DNA from: Candidatus Poribacteria bacterium
GTDB taxonomy: Bacteria; Poribacteria; WGA-4E; WGA-3G
Assembly: GCA_022821965.1 (NCBI GenBank)
Contig: JAJECN010000015.1
Coordinates: 242,785-306,784 of the forward strand
Direction of reading: 5' to 3'
DNA: 64,000 bases
Below the pieces are notes generated by a model, which saw nothing but the letters and a program-made list of their open reading frames with translations, did not search any database and was not told where the DNA came from. How positions within the stretch are numbered: the stretch's first letter is position 1; every line of letters starts with the position of its first letter. The translations under genes were made by a program, and so were the position numbers. Below, piece after piece: positions 36,378-46,700 of the stretch.

Positions 36378-36560
36378 ACGCACAAACGGTTTTGATTCAA
36401 AAATTGAGAACCAAACCGAAGCATGTAAGCCCGCCAAACCGGTCGCGAATCATCAGTGACGCGATCGCTGATCGCCGTTGATTCCAAAGGCTCTCTTGCC
36501 TTGGGGCGCGCTACCTCTGGCAGGATACAAGTGGTCAGCGTCCGATGTAAACCGTGCGAA
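36378..36560 (+). ncRNA. candidate structured small RNA or leader of gltB
   Basis: A promoter at 36343 starts this segment. The 5' CGCA (36379-36382) and CGGTTT (36387-36392) pair with AAACCG-TGCG at 36549-36558, closing a structure of about 180 nt. Inside are GAATCA/TGATTC enclosing GCGATC-GCT-GATCGC (36447-36484), AAGGC/GCCTT (36487-36502), and CGCT-ACC/GGT-AGCG (36509-36540). A further hairpin at 36609-36625 lies downstream. Size and closed-end shape resemble 6S RNA, but I do not recognise its sequence. It could also be a regulatory leader of glutamate synthase. Confidence 0.45.
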
Positions 36561-36749
36561 ACACCCTATCCAACCCTTGAAAGCGAAGTCCGTTTTTTGG
36601 TTGTTTGTACCCTTAAGAAAAGGGTGGGGTTAAGGCACGCAAACCTCGCTCGGCAGATTAAATATGGAATCATCTGGAATTGAGCGGCCGCTCTACAATG
36701 CCAATGCAAAAGAAATTATAGAAGGAATGTATGGAGAGTCAATTTACAA

Positions 36750-39700
36750 ATGTATAGTGATTTAAAAGAAAAAGATGCCTGTGGCGTTGGTTTTGTTGCG
36801 AACCGTTTCGGAAATCGGAGCCATGAGATTATTAAAATGGCAACACAAGCGGTCACAAACCTGACGCACCGAGGTGCCGTAGCCGCTGATGCAAAGACAG
36901 GCGACGGCGCAGGTATTCTAACACAAATTCCGGAGAAAATATTTCAAAAAGCACTTGAGAAACTTGGCGTACACCTGAATTCCATAAATGACATGGGCGT
37001 CGGAATGATTTTCCTGCCAAGGCACGACCAGGATGCTCAGACGCAAGGACGCGAAATCGTTGAAAAGATACTACAGCAATACGGTGTTCCCCTCCTCGGG
37101 TGGCGTTCAGTCCCTCAGGATCTTTCCGCACTCGGTGCTAAGGCACTCGAAACACTGCCGGAGATTCAACAGGTATTGGTAGGACGGCCAGAGCAACTTA
37201 CCGATGACGCTTTTGAACAACGCTTGTATCTGATATGCAAAGAATTAGAACACCGTGTCGCGGCGACCGAACTCGATGAATTCCATATCGCCTCTTTTTC
37301 GCATCGAACCGTTGTCTATAAAGGATTATTGGTCGCACCCCAACTTGACCACTTTTATCCAGATCTAAAAGATCCTGATTTTCAAGCAGCACTTGCTGTT
37401 TTCCACCAACGCTACAGCACGAATACCTCGTCCACGTGGATGCTTGCTCAACCCTTTCATACGCTTGCGCACAACGGTGAAATCAACACCTTGATGGGCA
37501 ATCGCAATTGGATGCGCGCGCGCGAAGCCGACTTGCAGTCCCCCCTCTGGAACGAAGATATTCAGAAACTTGTCCCAATTATCAACCAACACGGAAGTGA
37601 TTCAATGAGCTTGGATAACGTCTTGGAGTTGCTAACACACTCTGGACGTGATATCTTACATGCTATGATGTGTCTAATTCCTGAAGCGTATGAGCAGATT
37701 CCAGATATGCCGGACGTGTTGAAAAACTGCTATGAGTACCTTTCATGTGTCAGTGAACCTTGGGATGGACCAGCAGCGGTCGCCTTTACAGACGGCGTTA
37801 TCGTCGGCGCAAGTCTGGATAGAAACGGACTACGACCGGCACGCTATAAAGTCACAGAAGACGGAACCGTTGTCATGGGATCCGAAGTTGGTATCATTGG
37901 ACTTGATGATGATAGGGTCGTGGAGAAGGGGCGTTTGGGACCCGGGCAGATGATTGCTGTTGATACAGCGCAAGGGGAATTGATAAAAGATTCGGAGATT
38001 AAACATAATATTGCCAAGCGGAAACCCTATGCCGAATGGGTAAAAAAGGGCATTGTGACGCTCCCAACGCGAAAGACCGATCCGAACACAACGATGGATA
38101 CCGCATCTGAGCAGCTGGCGACATGCCAGAAGGCTTTCGGCTATATGATTGAGGATATCGAGCGATTTATCAAACCAATGGTAACCGAGGCTAAGGAAGC
38201 TGTCGGTTCAATGGGCGATGACACACCGCCTGCTGTGATTTCTCAGCATCCCCGTTCGCTCTACAGTTATTTCAAGCAACGTTTCGCACAGGTTACAAAT
38301 CCACCTATTGACTCAATCCGTGAACGTTTGGTGATGTCGCTCACGACCTACCTCGGACGACAGTACAGTTTACTCACAGAGACATCCGCACATGCGCGAC
38401 TCATCCGATTATCTTCACCCGTCTTGACAAATGACGATTTACAAGCGTTACGAAATCTTGATATACCCGATTTTCAAGTAGCAACACTCTCTGCTTGTTT
38501 TCCGGTAGCCTCTGGTAAACAAGGCTTAGGAGCCGCGTTGGAGGAATTGTGCCAGCAGGCTTCCGAGGCAGTCGAGGCTGGGAAAACCCTGCTTGTGCTA
38601 AGCGACAAGGATGTCGCCCCTGATACCGCACCAATTCCGATGGCACTTGCTGTCGGTGCTGTCCATCACCATCTGATTCGAGAAGGCAAGCGAATGCGCG
38701 CAAGTCTCATCGCTGAAACTGGTGATGCAAGGGAAGAACACCATTTTGCTGTTCTCCTCGGTTACGGGGCAGCTGCAATCAATCCTTATCTCGCTTTCTC
38801 AACCATCGCTCACCTTGCTGAGGATGGTGAATTTGAAGAGCTCACAGCACTGAAAGCCATTGAAACTTATAAAGAAACTGTCGAGAAAGGGCTCCTAAAG
38901 ATTATGGCAAAGATGGGGATCTCGACGGTGTCGAGTTACCGCGGTGCCCAGATTTTTGAGGCACTGGGGATCAATGCAACGGTCATTGATAAGTGCTTTA
39001 CAGGGACCACTTCGCGCCTAAGCGGCATCGGGTTTGATGAAATTGCCGCCGAAACGCTCCATTTTCACGCAAAAGCGTTTTCCGGGAGCGATGGTGACCC
39101 ATCGTTAGAAGAGGCAGGCTATTTCCGATTCCGTAAAAACGGCGAATTCCATGCGTTCAATCCAGCAGTGTTTAAATCGCTTCACAAATTTGTCAAGGGC
39201 GGTGAATCGGAGGATTATGAGAAATACGTTGCTGCTATTGAGGAAGGAGAACCCTCCAGTCTACGAGACCTCCTCGTTTTCAAGCCGAGCACGCCCATCC
39301 CGATTGACGAGGTTGAACCAGCAGAAGATATTGTTCGACGTTTTACAACCGGTAGTATGTCGTTCGGAGCGTTAAGTCGTGAGACACATGAGACCTTAGC
39401 AGTAGCGATGAATCGCCTCGGGGCGAAATCAGGAAGTGGAGAAGGCGGTGAGAGTAGCGCGCGCTTCAAACCACAACCCAACGGAGACCTCGCCTCCAGT
39501 GCTATCAAACAGGTCGCATCTGGACGTTTCGGTGTGACACCGACCTACCTCGCCTCGGCACGGGAATTGGAAATCAAGATGGCGCAAGGCTCGAAACCCG
39601 GAGAGGGTGGACAGATCCCCGGACATAAGGTAACAGCCGAGATTGCTTCTATTCGACACTCTGTCCCCGGTGTACCACTCATTTCACCACCGCCGCATCA

Positions 39701-41243
39701 CGATATCTATTCCATTGAGGATTTGGCACAACTCATCTACGATCTGAAGCAAGCAAACCCGCGAGCAAAAGTCGCTGTGAAACTGGTATCTGAGTTTCTG
39801 GTTGGAACGATTGCATCAGGCGTAGCAAAGGGGTATGCTGATGTGATACAGGTAAGCGGGCATGAAGGAGGCACCGGTGCCTCTCCGCTTAGTTCCATTA
39901 AGAACGCAGGCACGCCGTGGGAACTTGGAATTGCGGAAACACAGCGCTCGCTTGTAACGAATGAGTTGCGGGATCGCGTGGTATTACGAGCGGACGGTGG
40001 CATGCGTTCAGGGCGTGATATTGTCATCGCCGCGATGTTGGGGGCAGAAGAATACGGCTTTGGGACAATAGCAATGGTTGCAACGGGATGTGTGATGGCA
40101 CGTCAGTGCCACTTAAATACCTGTCCAGTCGGTGTCGCTACCCAAGATCCAGCACTCCGTGCGAAATATCCCGGCACCCCTGAAATGGTTGTGAATTTCA
40201 TGCTCGGTGTCGCAAACGAGGTCCGAGCCATTCTCGCTAATCTTGGACACCGAAGTTTGAACGACATTATTGGGCGTCCAGAGTTGCTTCAACCTGTCGA
40301 TTTAGCAGATTATCCGAAGGCGGACACACTGGACTTGAGTGAAATCCTGACACCTGCGGATCCAACCGGCACACAACCACGTTATCACCTACAGGAGCGA
40401 AATGATCGCGATGGTGTTTCTCTTGATGATCAGATTTTAGTGGATGCAAAGGACGCAATCGCGCAGAAAACATCAATTCAACTCTCCTATCCTATCCAAA
40501 ATACGCACCGCACAGTGGGAGCGAAGTTATCCGGTGAAATCGCAGCCTGCTATGGGGATGCTGGCTTGCCTGACAGAACGATTCAGGGCAACTTTAAGGG
40601 CAGCGCAGGGCAAAGTTTCGGTGCTTTCTGTATCAGCGGTGTGCAATTTGTGCTGACCGGAGAAGCCAACGATTATGTTGGTAAAGGTCTGGCGGGTGGA
40701 GAACTTATTATCAAACCCACATCAACTGCTCCGTTCCGAACTTATGAGAATACAATTATTGGAAATACAGTCTTGTACGGTGCTACAAGTGGGGCACTTT
40801 ATTCAGCAGGCAGAGCCGGTGAACGGTTCTGTGTCCGGAATAGTGGTGCCACTGCTGTTGTGGAAGGTGTTGGCGACCACGCATGCGAGTACATGACCGC
40901 AGGAACCGTTGTAATCCTGGGTGAAACAGGTAGGAACTTTGGAGCAGGGATGACGGGCGGTACCGCGTATATCCTTGACAAGGAAGAGCAATTCGAGAAA
41001 AAGTACAACTCCGATTGGGTAAAGCTGGAAAAAGTGACCGGTGAAACCGATATTAAAAACTTACTGGCACTTATACAGAATCATGCGGCGTACACCGGCA
41101 GTGAACACGCTGAAGACATCCTCACCAATTGGGAAGATTTCCTGCCACACTTTTGGAAAGTTGTGACACCGCCGCCGCCACCTCTTCCCGCACCCGTTAA
41201 ACTTAAACGGAGAGCTGCATCGCGGAGAACACGAAAACGTTAA
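36750..41243 (+). CDS. gltB: glutamate synthase large subunit
   Basis: The 1497-residue enzyme has an N-terminal class II glutamine amidotransferase domain; the catalytic Cys is in KDACGVGFVANR just after a short propeptide. Also seen are NTSSTWMLAQPF and HNGEIN, the central and FMN-binding domain (KSGSGEGGESSARF, SGHEGGTGASPLSSIK, LNTCPVGVATQDP), and the C-terminal beta-helix (GGELIIKP, GMTGGTAYILD). It makes glutamate from glutamine and 2-oxoglutarate. No small subunit gene is adjacent. The C-tail is Pro/Arg-rich. The ribosome site (GGAGAG) is weak and about ten bases before the ATG. Confidence 0.96.
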   Translation: MYSDLKEKDACGVGFVANRFGNRSHEIIKMATQAVTNLTHRGAVAADAKTGDGAGILTQIPEKIFQKALEKLGVHLNSINDMGVGMIFLPRHDQDAQTQGREIVEKILQQYGVPLLGWRSVPQDLSALGAKALETLPEIQQVLVGRPEQLTDDAFEQRLYLICKELEHRVAATELDEFHIASFSHRTVVYKGLLVAPQLDHFYPDLKDPDFQAALAVFHQRYSTNTSSTWMLAQPFHTLAHNGEINTLMGNRNWMRAREADLQSPLWNEDIQKLVPIINQHGSDSMSLDNVLELLTHSGRDILHAMMCLIPEAYEQIPDMPDVLKNCYEYLSCVSEPWDGPAAVAFTDGVIVGASLDRNGLRPARYKVTEDGTVVMGSEVGIIGLDDDRVVEKGRLGPGQMIAVDTAQGELIKDSEIKHNIAKRKPYAEWVKKGIVTLPTRKTDPNTTMDTASEQLATCQKAFGYMIEDIERFIKPMVTEAKEAVGSMGDDTPPAVISQHPRSLYSYFKQRFAQVTNPPIDSIRERLVMSLTTYLGRQYSLLTETSAHARLIRLSSPVLTNDDLQALRNLDIPDFQVATLSACFPVASGKQGLGAALEELCQQASEAVEAGKTLLVLSDKDVAPDTAPIPMALAVGAVHHHLIREGKRMRASLIAETGDAREEHHFAVLLGYGAAAINPYLAFSTIAHLAEDGEFEELTALKAIETYKETVEKGLLKIMAKMGISTVSSYRGAQIFEALGINATVIDKCFTGTTSRLSGIGFDEIAAETLHFHAKAFSGSDGDPSLEEAGYFRFRKNGEFHAFNPAVFKSLHKFVKGGESEDYEKYVAAIEEGEPSSLRDLLVFKPSTPIPIDEVEPAEDIVRRFTTGSMSFGALSRETHETLAVAMNRLGAKSGSGEGGESSARFKPQPNGDLASSAIKQVASGRFGVTPTYLASARELEIKMAQGSKPGEGGQIPGHKVTAEIASIRHSVPGVPLISPPPHHDIYSIEDLAQLIYDLKQANPRAKVAVKLVSEFLVGTIASGVAKGYADVIQVSGHEGGTGASPLSSIKNAGTPWELGIAETQRSLVTNELRDRVVLRADGGMRSGRDIVIAAMLGAEEYGFGTIAMVATGCVMARQCHLNTCPVGVATQDPALRAKYPGTPEMVVNFMLGVANEVRAILANLGHRSLNDIIGRPELLQPVDLADYPKADTLDLSEILTPADPTGTQPRYHLQERNDRDGVSLDDQILVDAKDAIAQKTSIQLSYPIQNTHRTVGAKLSGEIAACYGDAGLPDRTIQGNFKGSAGQSFGAFCISGVQFVLTGEANDYVGKGLAGGELIIKPTSTAPFRTYENTIIGNTVLYGATSGALYSAGRAGERFCVRNSGATAVVEGVGDHACEYMTAGTVVILGETGRNFGAGMTGGTAYILDKEEQFEKKYNSDWVKLEKVTGETDIKNLLALIQNHAAYTGSEHAEDILTNWEDFLPHFWKVVTPPPPPLPAPVKLKRRAASRRTRKR

Positions 41244-41277
41244 AGACTTTTATGTCAACGCCCTTCCCACTACCGCT

Positions 41278-41379
41278 GGCGAGGTTTGTAACCTCGCCTC
41301 GTCCTTCCCACTACCACTTTCTACCACTTTCTCTGTCAGATACCGCTGGCGAGGTTTGTACGAGGTTTGTAACCTCGCC
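41278..41379. repeat. palindromic repeats, family A copies 3 and 4
   Basis: GGCGAGGTT-TGT-AACCTCGCC occurs at 41278-41298, and again at 41348-41379 where part of one arm is duplicated (GAGGTTTGTACGAGGTTTGT). The same palindrome lies at 17321 and 25476. Both copies follow the gltB stop. Confidence 0.75.
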
Positions 41380-41400
41380 CTTCCGTGTGAAACAAAAAAA

Positions 41401-41422
41401 GGCAGCCGAAGCTGCCTTTTTT
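41401..41422. terminator. bidirectional rho-independent terminator
   Basis: GGCAGC pairs with GCTGCC around a CGAA tetraloop, with T6 on the plus side and A7 before it. It serves both gltB and the convergent exbD gene. Confidence 0.92.
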
Positions 41423-41441
41423 GTTAACTGCATTGCAGTCC

Positions 41442-41864
41442 TCAGTCTTCTTCCGAGACCGCGAAAGCGATTTCAAGCCCCTCCGTTTTACTGGAGCGCT
41501 GTTTCGCTCGTTCTACTATGTCAATGACGATACCGTGTTTTGCACGCTTATCTGCCTTGATAATTAGGGTGCTAATCTGGTTTTCATGGGCTGAAATGAA
41601 CATCTCCAAATCTGCCAGGGTCAACATTTCCTGATCATCAATCGAAAACCGTCCGTCAGGACTAATGAAAAGATTGAACTTCTTCCGTGTGAATTCGTGC
41701 TTTGTTGCGGAATCCGGTAAGGTGATGGTGAAAGGCGGTTGAGCTTTCATGACAGCAGACACCATGAAGAAGATGAGCAACAAAAACACGCAATCAATCA
41801 TTGGTGCCATCGGAATGTCATCATCATCGCCTGTTTTCTTCCGCCGAGACATGTTCAAAGCCAT
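41442..41864 (-). CDS. exbD: ExbD/TolR-family biopolymer transport protein
   Basis: The 140-residue protein has one transmembrane helix, MIDCVFLLLIFFMVSAVMKA, whose Asp (MIDCVF) is the conserved proton-path residue, and a periplasmic C-terminal domain. It works with an ExbB/TolQ channel to turn proton flow into outer-membrane energy. Shine-Dalgarno AAGGAG. It is the third gene of a minus-strand ExbB-ExbD-ExbD operon; the terminator at 41401 lies just past the stop. Confidence 0.92.
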   Translation of the reverse strand: MALNMSRRKKTGDDDDIPMAPMIDCVFLLLIFFMVSAVMKAQPPFTITLPDSATKHEFTRKKFNLFISPDGRFSIDDQEMLTLADLEMFISAHENQISTLIIKADKRAKHGIVIDIVERAKQRSSKTEGLEIAFAVSEED

Positions 41865-41917
41865 CTGAATTCTCCTTTTATAGAGAGTGAAGGGTTATTA
41901 CCATCGCGCGAGATACG

Positions 41918-42370
41918 TCAGTCTCTCGCAACAATAGCGAACCCAATTTTATCTATACCTGCCTGTTTCGCGATATCCATCACTTGCACAATCTGCTCAT
42001 GAAGCACGTCTCGCTCGGATTGGATAATCAGCATGCTTGTCGCTTCCTCAGGTGCATTGATAAACCTGTTAAACATTTCATCAAGTTGAACAACCTCATC
42101 ATTTAGCACCATAGTGCCTCTGTCATCGCCAGGTTCTGGGTTCGCAATTCGGACGGTTAATCCTTTCGGTTTATCGGGCGATGGTTTCCCCGGTGGGGGT
42201 AGCTGCACCCGAAGACCTGGAATCGGCGAGAAGGTTGTTGAGACCATGAAGAAGATCAAGAGCAAAAACACACAATCAATCATAGGAGCCATACTGAGCG
42301 TTGGTGGTTTGCGTTCCCGAATCTTGGTCGCAAGCAGAGTCAATTTCTGCTCTCCGTTGACTTGTGCCAT
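41918..42370 (-). CDS. exbD: ExbD/TolR-family biopolymer transport protein
   Basis: The 150-residue second ExbD has the same helix with MIDCVFLLLIFFMV and the conserved Asp, then a Pro-rich linker (PPPGKPSPDKPKG) and a periplasmic domain. Two diverged ExbD genes behind one ExbB suggest a heteromeric rotor. Shine-Dalgarno AAAGGAG. The gap to the ExbB gene is about 75 bp. Confidence 0.92.
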   Translation of the reverse strand: MAQVNGEQKLTLLATKIRERKPPTLSMAPMIDCVFLLLIFFMVSTTFSPIPGLRVQLPPPGKPSPDKPKGLTVRIANPEPGDDRGTMVLNDEVVQLDEMFNRFINAPEEATSMLIIQSERDVLHEQIVQVMDIAKQAGIDKIGFAIVARD

Positions 42371-42445
42371 TCGGAATCTCCTTTCTCATTAATAAGACTT
42401 AGGAGGGGCGAGTGAAACACTCACCCGTTCCATTCCAAGAATAGA

Positions 42446-43441
42446 CTAAGCTTCGCCACCTTCACCAACAATCAGCTGGTTCACGATCTCGGTAGAAACC
42501 TGAGAGATCTCAACCATGTGTCTGTTAACCCAGCTATCGAAGAGTTGGAAGAAAATCAGGCAAGGAATAGCAACCGTCAAGCCAGCAGCAGTTGTGAGAA
42601 GTGCCTGTGAGATACCACCGGCGAGCTGCTGCGGGTCACCAGTACCCTCAAGCGCGATTGTTGTAAACGCACTAATCATACCTGTAACTGTTCCAAGCAA
42701 ACCAAACAGCGGAGAAACGACTGCAACTGTACCAAGAACCGGTAGGTTCCTTTCCAGTTCAGGAATTTCAAGGAGGCTTGCTTCCTCAATGGCTTCCTGA
42801 ATTTCTTCTTTGCTAATATCGCGTTCCTCAATTTGGGCTTGGCTGTATCGCAACAATCCTGCCTTAAGCACATTCGCAAGCGGTCCACCAGCTTCTTCAC
42901 ACGTAGAAACGGCTTCCATAATGTTCTCTTTACGTAATGAATCAGCAATACTGGCGATAAACTGTTCGGTTCCAATTCGAGAGCGGTTCCGAACAAAGGT
43001 GAAAAGCCTTTCAATAATGAAGGTCAATGCCGTGATAGAACAAAGCGCGAGCGGCCAGAACACAAATCCGAACTTCTGGAAAAAAGTAATGATATTGTCT
43101 TTCTTGGTCATCTTCAGTGGCACGAAGTGGTCGCCGCCATTAACAACTGTAACGGGTTTACCAAGCCGGTCACCGTATCCTTCTCTATAGATACTGATAA
43201 GGTAACGACCTGCGGGGATACCGGAGCGTTCATAATCACCGTTCGCATCCGTTGTCGCTTCATATTCCTCGCTGCCTTGGCCAACAATCTTGACTTGAAC
43301 GCCGTCGATTGGAGCCTGTGCCGTGGTTGTATCAACGATTTGACCTCGGACAGTTCCACCGCTTGCGTCTTGTGCGTAGGCAACACCAACAGACATGCTG
43401 ACACAAGCAATTAGTATTAACACCAAACTTAAACGAGTCAT
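42446..43441 (-). CDS. exbB: ExbB/TolQ/MotA-type proton channel with N-terminal carboxypeptidase-regulatory-like domain
   Basis: The 331-residue protein starts with a Sec signal peptide (to about residue 23, ending AYAQ). Next is a domain of about 85 residues resembling CarboxypepD_reg (GQIVDTTTAQAPIDGVQVKI, then YERSGIPAGRYLISIYREGY). The channel part starts near residue 120: a transmembrane helix (FWPLALCSITALTFIIERLF), then helices with VSPLFGLLGTVTGMISAF and a third at TTAAGLTVAIPCLIFF. The extra exported N-terminal domain is unusual and may bind a periplasmic partner. AAGGAGG Shine-Dalgarno. Confidence 0.9.
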   Translation of the reverse strand: MTRLSLVLILIACVSMSVGVAYAQDASGGTVRGQIVDTTTAQAPIDGVQVKIVGQGSEEYEATTDANGDYERSGIPAGRYLISIYREGYGDRLGKPVTVVNGGDHFVPLKMTKKDNIITFFQKFGFVFWPLALCSITALTFIIERLFTFVRNRSRIGTEQFIASIADSLRKENIMEAVSTCEEAGGPLANVLKAGLLRYSQAQIEERDISKEEIQEAIEEASLLEIPELERNLPVLGTVAVVSPLFGLLGTVTGMISAFTTIALEGTGDPQQLAGGISQALLTTAAGLTVAIPCLIFFQLFDSWVNRHMVEISQVSTEIVNQLIVGEGGEA

Positions 43442-43722
43442 TCGTTCTGATCCTCCTTAGGGTAACTTGCCGAACACGTTGGCAAGTCTCTACAAATCAT
43501 CTCATAAAGTGTTGTGGGAACCTCGCCCAACAACTCAATTTGGCTAACATTTGAGTGTTTCAAAACTACACAAATTTTCAGGTCGGATAGGTCCTGATCT
43601 CGGGACTGTTCCTTCCACTTACAACGCCATTTTCATTAAAAAACACCTGAGTGCTTAAGAAGTTACGCGTTTTGTTCAGGCATTACAGAAAATGGCAGCA
43701 GGGGTAATATTGCGAGACATAA

Positions 43723-43757
43723 GATCACTGGACACGAAGAGATCGTGTCCAGTGATC
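43723..43757 (-). terminator. perfect 14-bp hairpin after the large lipoprotein gene
   Basis: GATCACTGGACACG and its complement CGTGTCCAGTGATC are separated by a 7-bp loop, just past the stop at 43768 on the minus strand. The following T-run is short, so it may be a processing or attenuating hairpin. The rest of 43442-43722 holds the exbB upstream region with no gene. Confidence 0.7.
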
Positions 43758-43767
43758 CAAATATCAT

Positions 43768-46700
43768 CTAGAAACCCATCATTGCTCGGACAAACGTCGT
43801 ATTACTCGTCGTATGGTCAAGCAGGATGGTGGTTCGCCGGTAACCAGCGAGGATAACAATGTTAAACCCAAGCCATTCACCGCGGTTGATTGCTTGGACT
43901 TCAAATATCCGTGTTCGCAGGTCCGGTCGGAAGAGGATTGGGACATCCTCATCTTCTGGGAAGTTTGTCAAATAGTTCTTGAAATTATTATCCCGGTTGG
44001 TGAACTTTCTGTATTGGAAACCACCGAGAATGTTCATTCGTTGCGTGAACTGATAGTCAAGCCGTACGCCGAGCACATCCTCACGACTTCTACGGTTGAA
44101 GCGCAAGTATTCGACGGGTTCGTCATCAGTCGGAACAAACAGACGTGGGTTAAGAGCATCCCCAATTTCCTCCGCACCGCGATCGAAAGCACGATCCCAG
44201 ATATATTTGACCATCGGTGTCAGCGTTAAATCTTCACCGATTCTGTCAACGAAGGGGAGGTCACCGAGCGGAATCTCATATCTCGCCTTGAGAATTGTCT
44301 GCTGGTTGCGAATATCCCGTTCTGGATAACGACGCTTCTTCCAGTTTTCAGAATCATAAATTAAGCCCGGGTCCTCAGGGTTAAGAGCGTTAATCCCGTG
44401 GTCTGGATAGAACGGGAATTCACGCCTTTCACCGGCGGCTCGAACCTGCTCAACGGGTACCATAAAGTCAACGCGCTGATCAGCATTCAGCGGATCATCT
44501 TCGTCTCCTGAGCCCTCAACATCCAAGAAAATCGCGCCTTCCTCATCTTGTTCAAACTGCTTTTGCAGCACAACGAGGAACTTCGCTTCAAGCGTGAGGT
44601 TGGGAACAGCAGTATAGAGGAACTGCAGCGTTGTCGTGTTCACACGAGCATTGTAGAAGTCAAGTTCGTCAGAAATTTGAACAGGCTCTAACTCGCCAAC
44701 ACGAAGGGTAATGGTGTAATCTGGAATATCGTCGCGAACTCGGACGAAACGGTTTTGGAAAAGTACAGTTCCGAAGTCCGGAATGTCACGTTGATAAGTG
44801 ACGTGTAGGTATTTGGAGTCGTTCTGCCGGCGGCTGGAAACTTCGTTTTCATTGAGCCACCCAACCTTGAGTGAAAGGTTATCAAGGAGGTCATATTCGG
44901 CGAAAACATGGTAGCCTTCTCTGTCTACTCCATACTCATATTGTGGTTCAAAATCATCCTCAAGAGAGTCAATCGTACCGTTGTTGTTCAGATCAACGAG
45001 ATCGGTAAACACTGGTGGATCGGCATCAAAGATGAGAAAGTCTTCTTGGAAGTCCAAAACGCCGTTTTGGTCTCTGTCATCGGCACGCGGTAAGACTCCA
45101 TCAAAGTCAATGTCATCTGGCCAATCGTCGTCATCATCATCATCTTCAATGAGAGCGTAATTAACTTCATCCCACGGATCTTGTTCAGACTGAGATTCCG
45201 GGGTCCGCTCCAGTGAGTACGGCTGGTCTCTATCGGTGTTAGAACCAAAGTTGAGGTAAGTTGTCGTGTAACCCGGATCGATGTGGTAGTAGACACCTTC
45301 AAGGTACAACTTCCCGAAACGAGATTTGAGTTGGACGAACCATGCGGTCTCTCTTGCCATTTCTCCGTCACCGCTTTCATCAGTTCCACCGCCGCCCAAT
45401 CTGGCTTCAAAGCGTTCACCTTCGGTTTCCGAATAGGTGGGTATGCCATTTCCATCTAACGGCAAACCTGTTGCCGGATCAATGGAAATACCAGTTTCTT
45501 CTTCACCATCTTCACCTACGATAGTCGGTTTAAGTCTACTAAATCCAATCTGATCTTTGGGGATCGTCGGATACTGCTTATATTTACCATTAATAGAGTA
45601 GTGAGCACGGACGAAAACATTGCCGACAGTACCTTCTAAATCAAGACCATAGAGGAGTGCTGCGCGTCCCGCACCATAGCGATAACGGACTTTGCGGGGC
45701 CTGCCTTCGCCTTCCCAGTCGCTCGGATTGTCTATGAGGTTGGAGCGGTTACTGGTGTAATCTGAGGATTGACCATAGTTGCCAGGTGCTTGAATAACAT
45801 CACGATATGGCATCTGGATATGACCATCTTCGGTCTTAATCCACTCTTGGATTTCCGGGTCTGATTCGGCTTTGTTCGCATCACTGAATCCGATGATAGC
45901 AATGTTATAATCACCGGCTACAATTATATCAAAAACGACCGATTGAACGGTACGTGGATCAATATCGTGATCGGCAAAAACAAGATCATATTTCATTTTG
46001 TTGAAGCCGTCCACAATCTTCCACTCTCCATCAACAGAATCACGAATTTCAGATGGGAGCCCACCGACATCAATCGGAGTGATATCGTCAACAAAAATAT
46101 CAATCTTTTGGGTTTCTGCAGGTTGTGCTTTAGGTTCAACACCTTCTTCAATGTCTTCCGGTGTTAACTCTTCCAACGCTTGCGTAACCACTGTGGCTGT
46201 CATGCTTTTGAAAGCTGCGCCGACACCACCTTGAATATTTCCACTGTGTTGATCTGGATTGTAGCCGTTGAATACCGTAACGGCTCCGTGATTGTCTTCA
46301 GGTGAATCATCGCGGAAAACAACGGAAATCACTTCCGGCGGTGTATTCGCGACAGTACCCATGATCGGGTTTTCAACCCGTTCCGGGTGTTCTTTATGAA
46401 GGTTAACGTAAGTAAACCCAACGCGGAAAATGTCACCCAAAAGTCCTTGGGCTCGGAAACCCATCAATCGTGCGTTTTCAATATGCCGGACCCCAGCGTC
46501 TTCATTCAAACCATTTCGACGACCAAGCGTCGGTGCAAGGTTTGCCGCTGCGTCTGTCAATTGAACAGGGTTCGAGATACGCGAATTGATGAGCGTGAAA
46601 AGGTGTCGTTCTTGGGCAAAAGAAATGTCCCAACGAAGTCCGTCAAACTCTGTTTTATAGAGGATGTAACGGTTCGGGAACAATGTAGACGGTTTGAAAC

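Noticed and set aside
36456-36683. 75-codon frame between ggt and gltB
   Set aside because: It overlaps the structured RNA segment, has no ribosome site and no similarity that I recognise.
41252-41527. 91-codon plus frame after gltB
   Set aside because: It runs through family A repeats and the terminator into the antisense of exbD.
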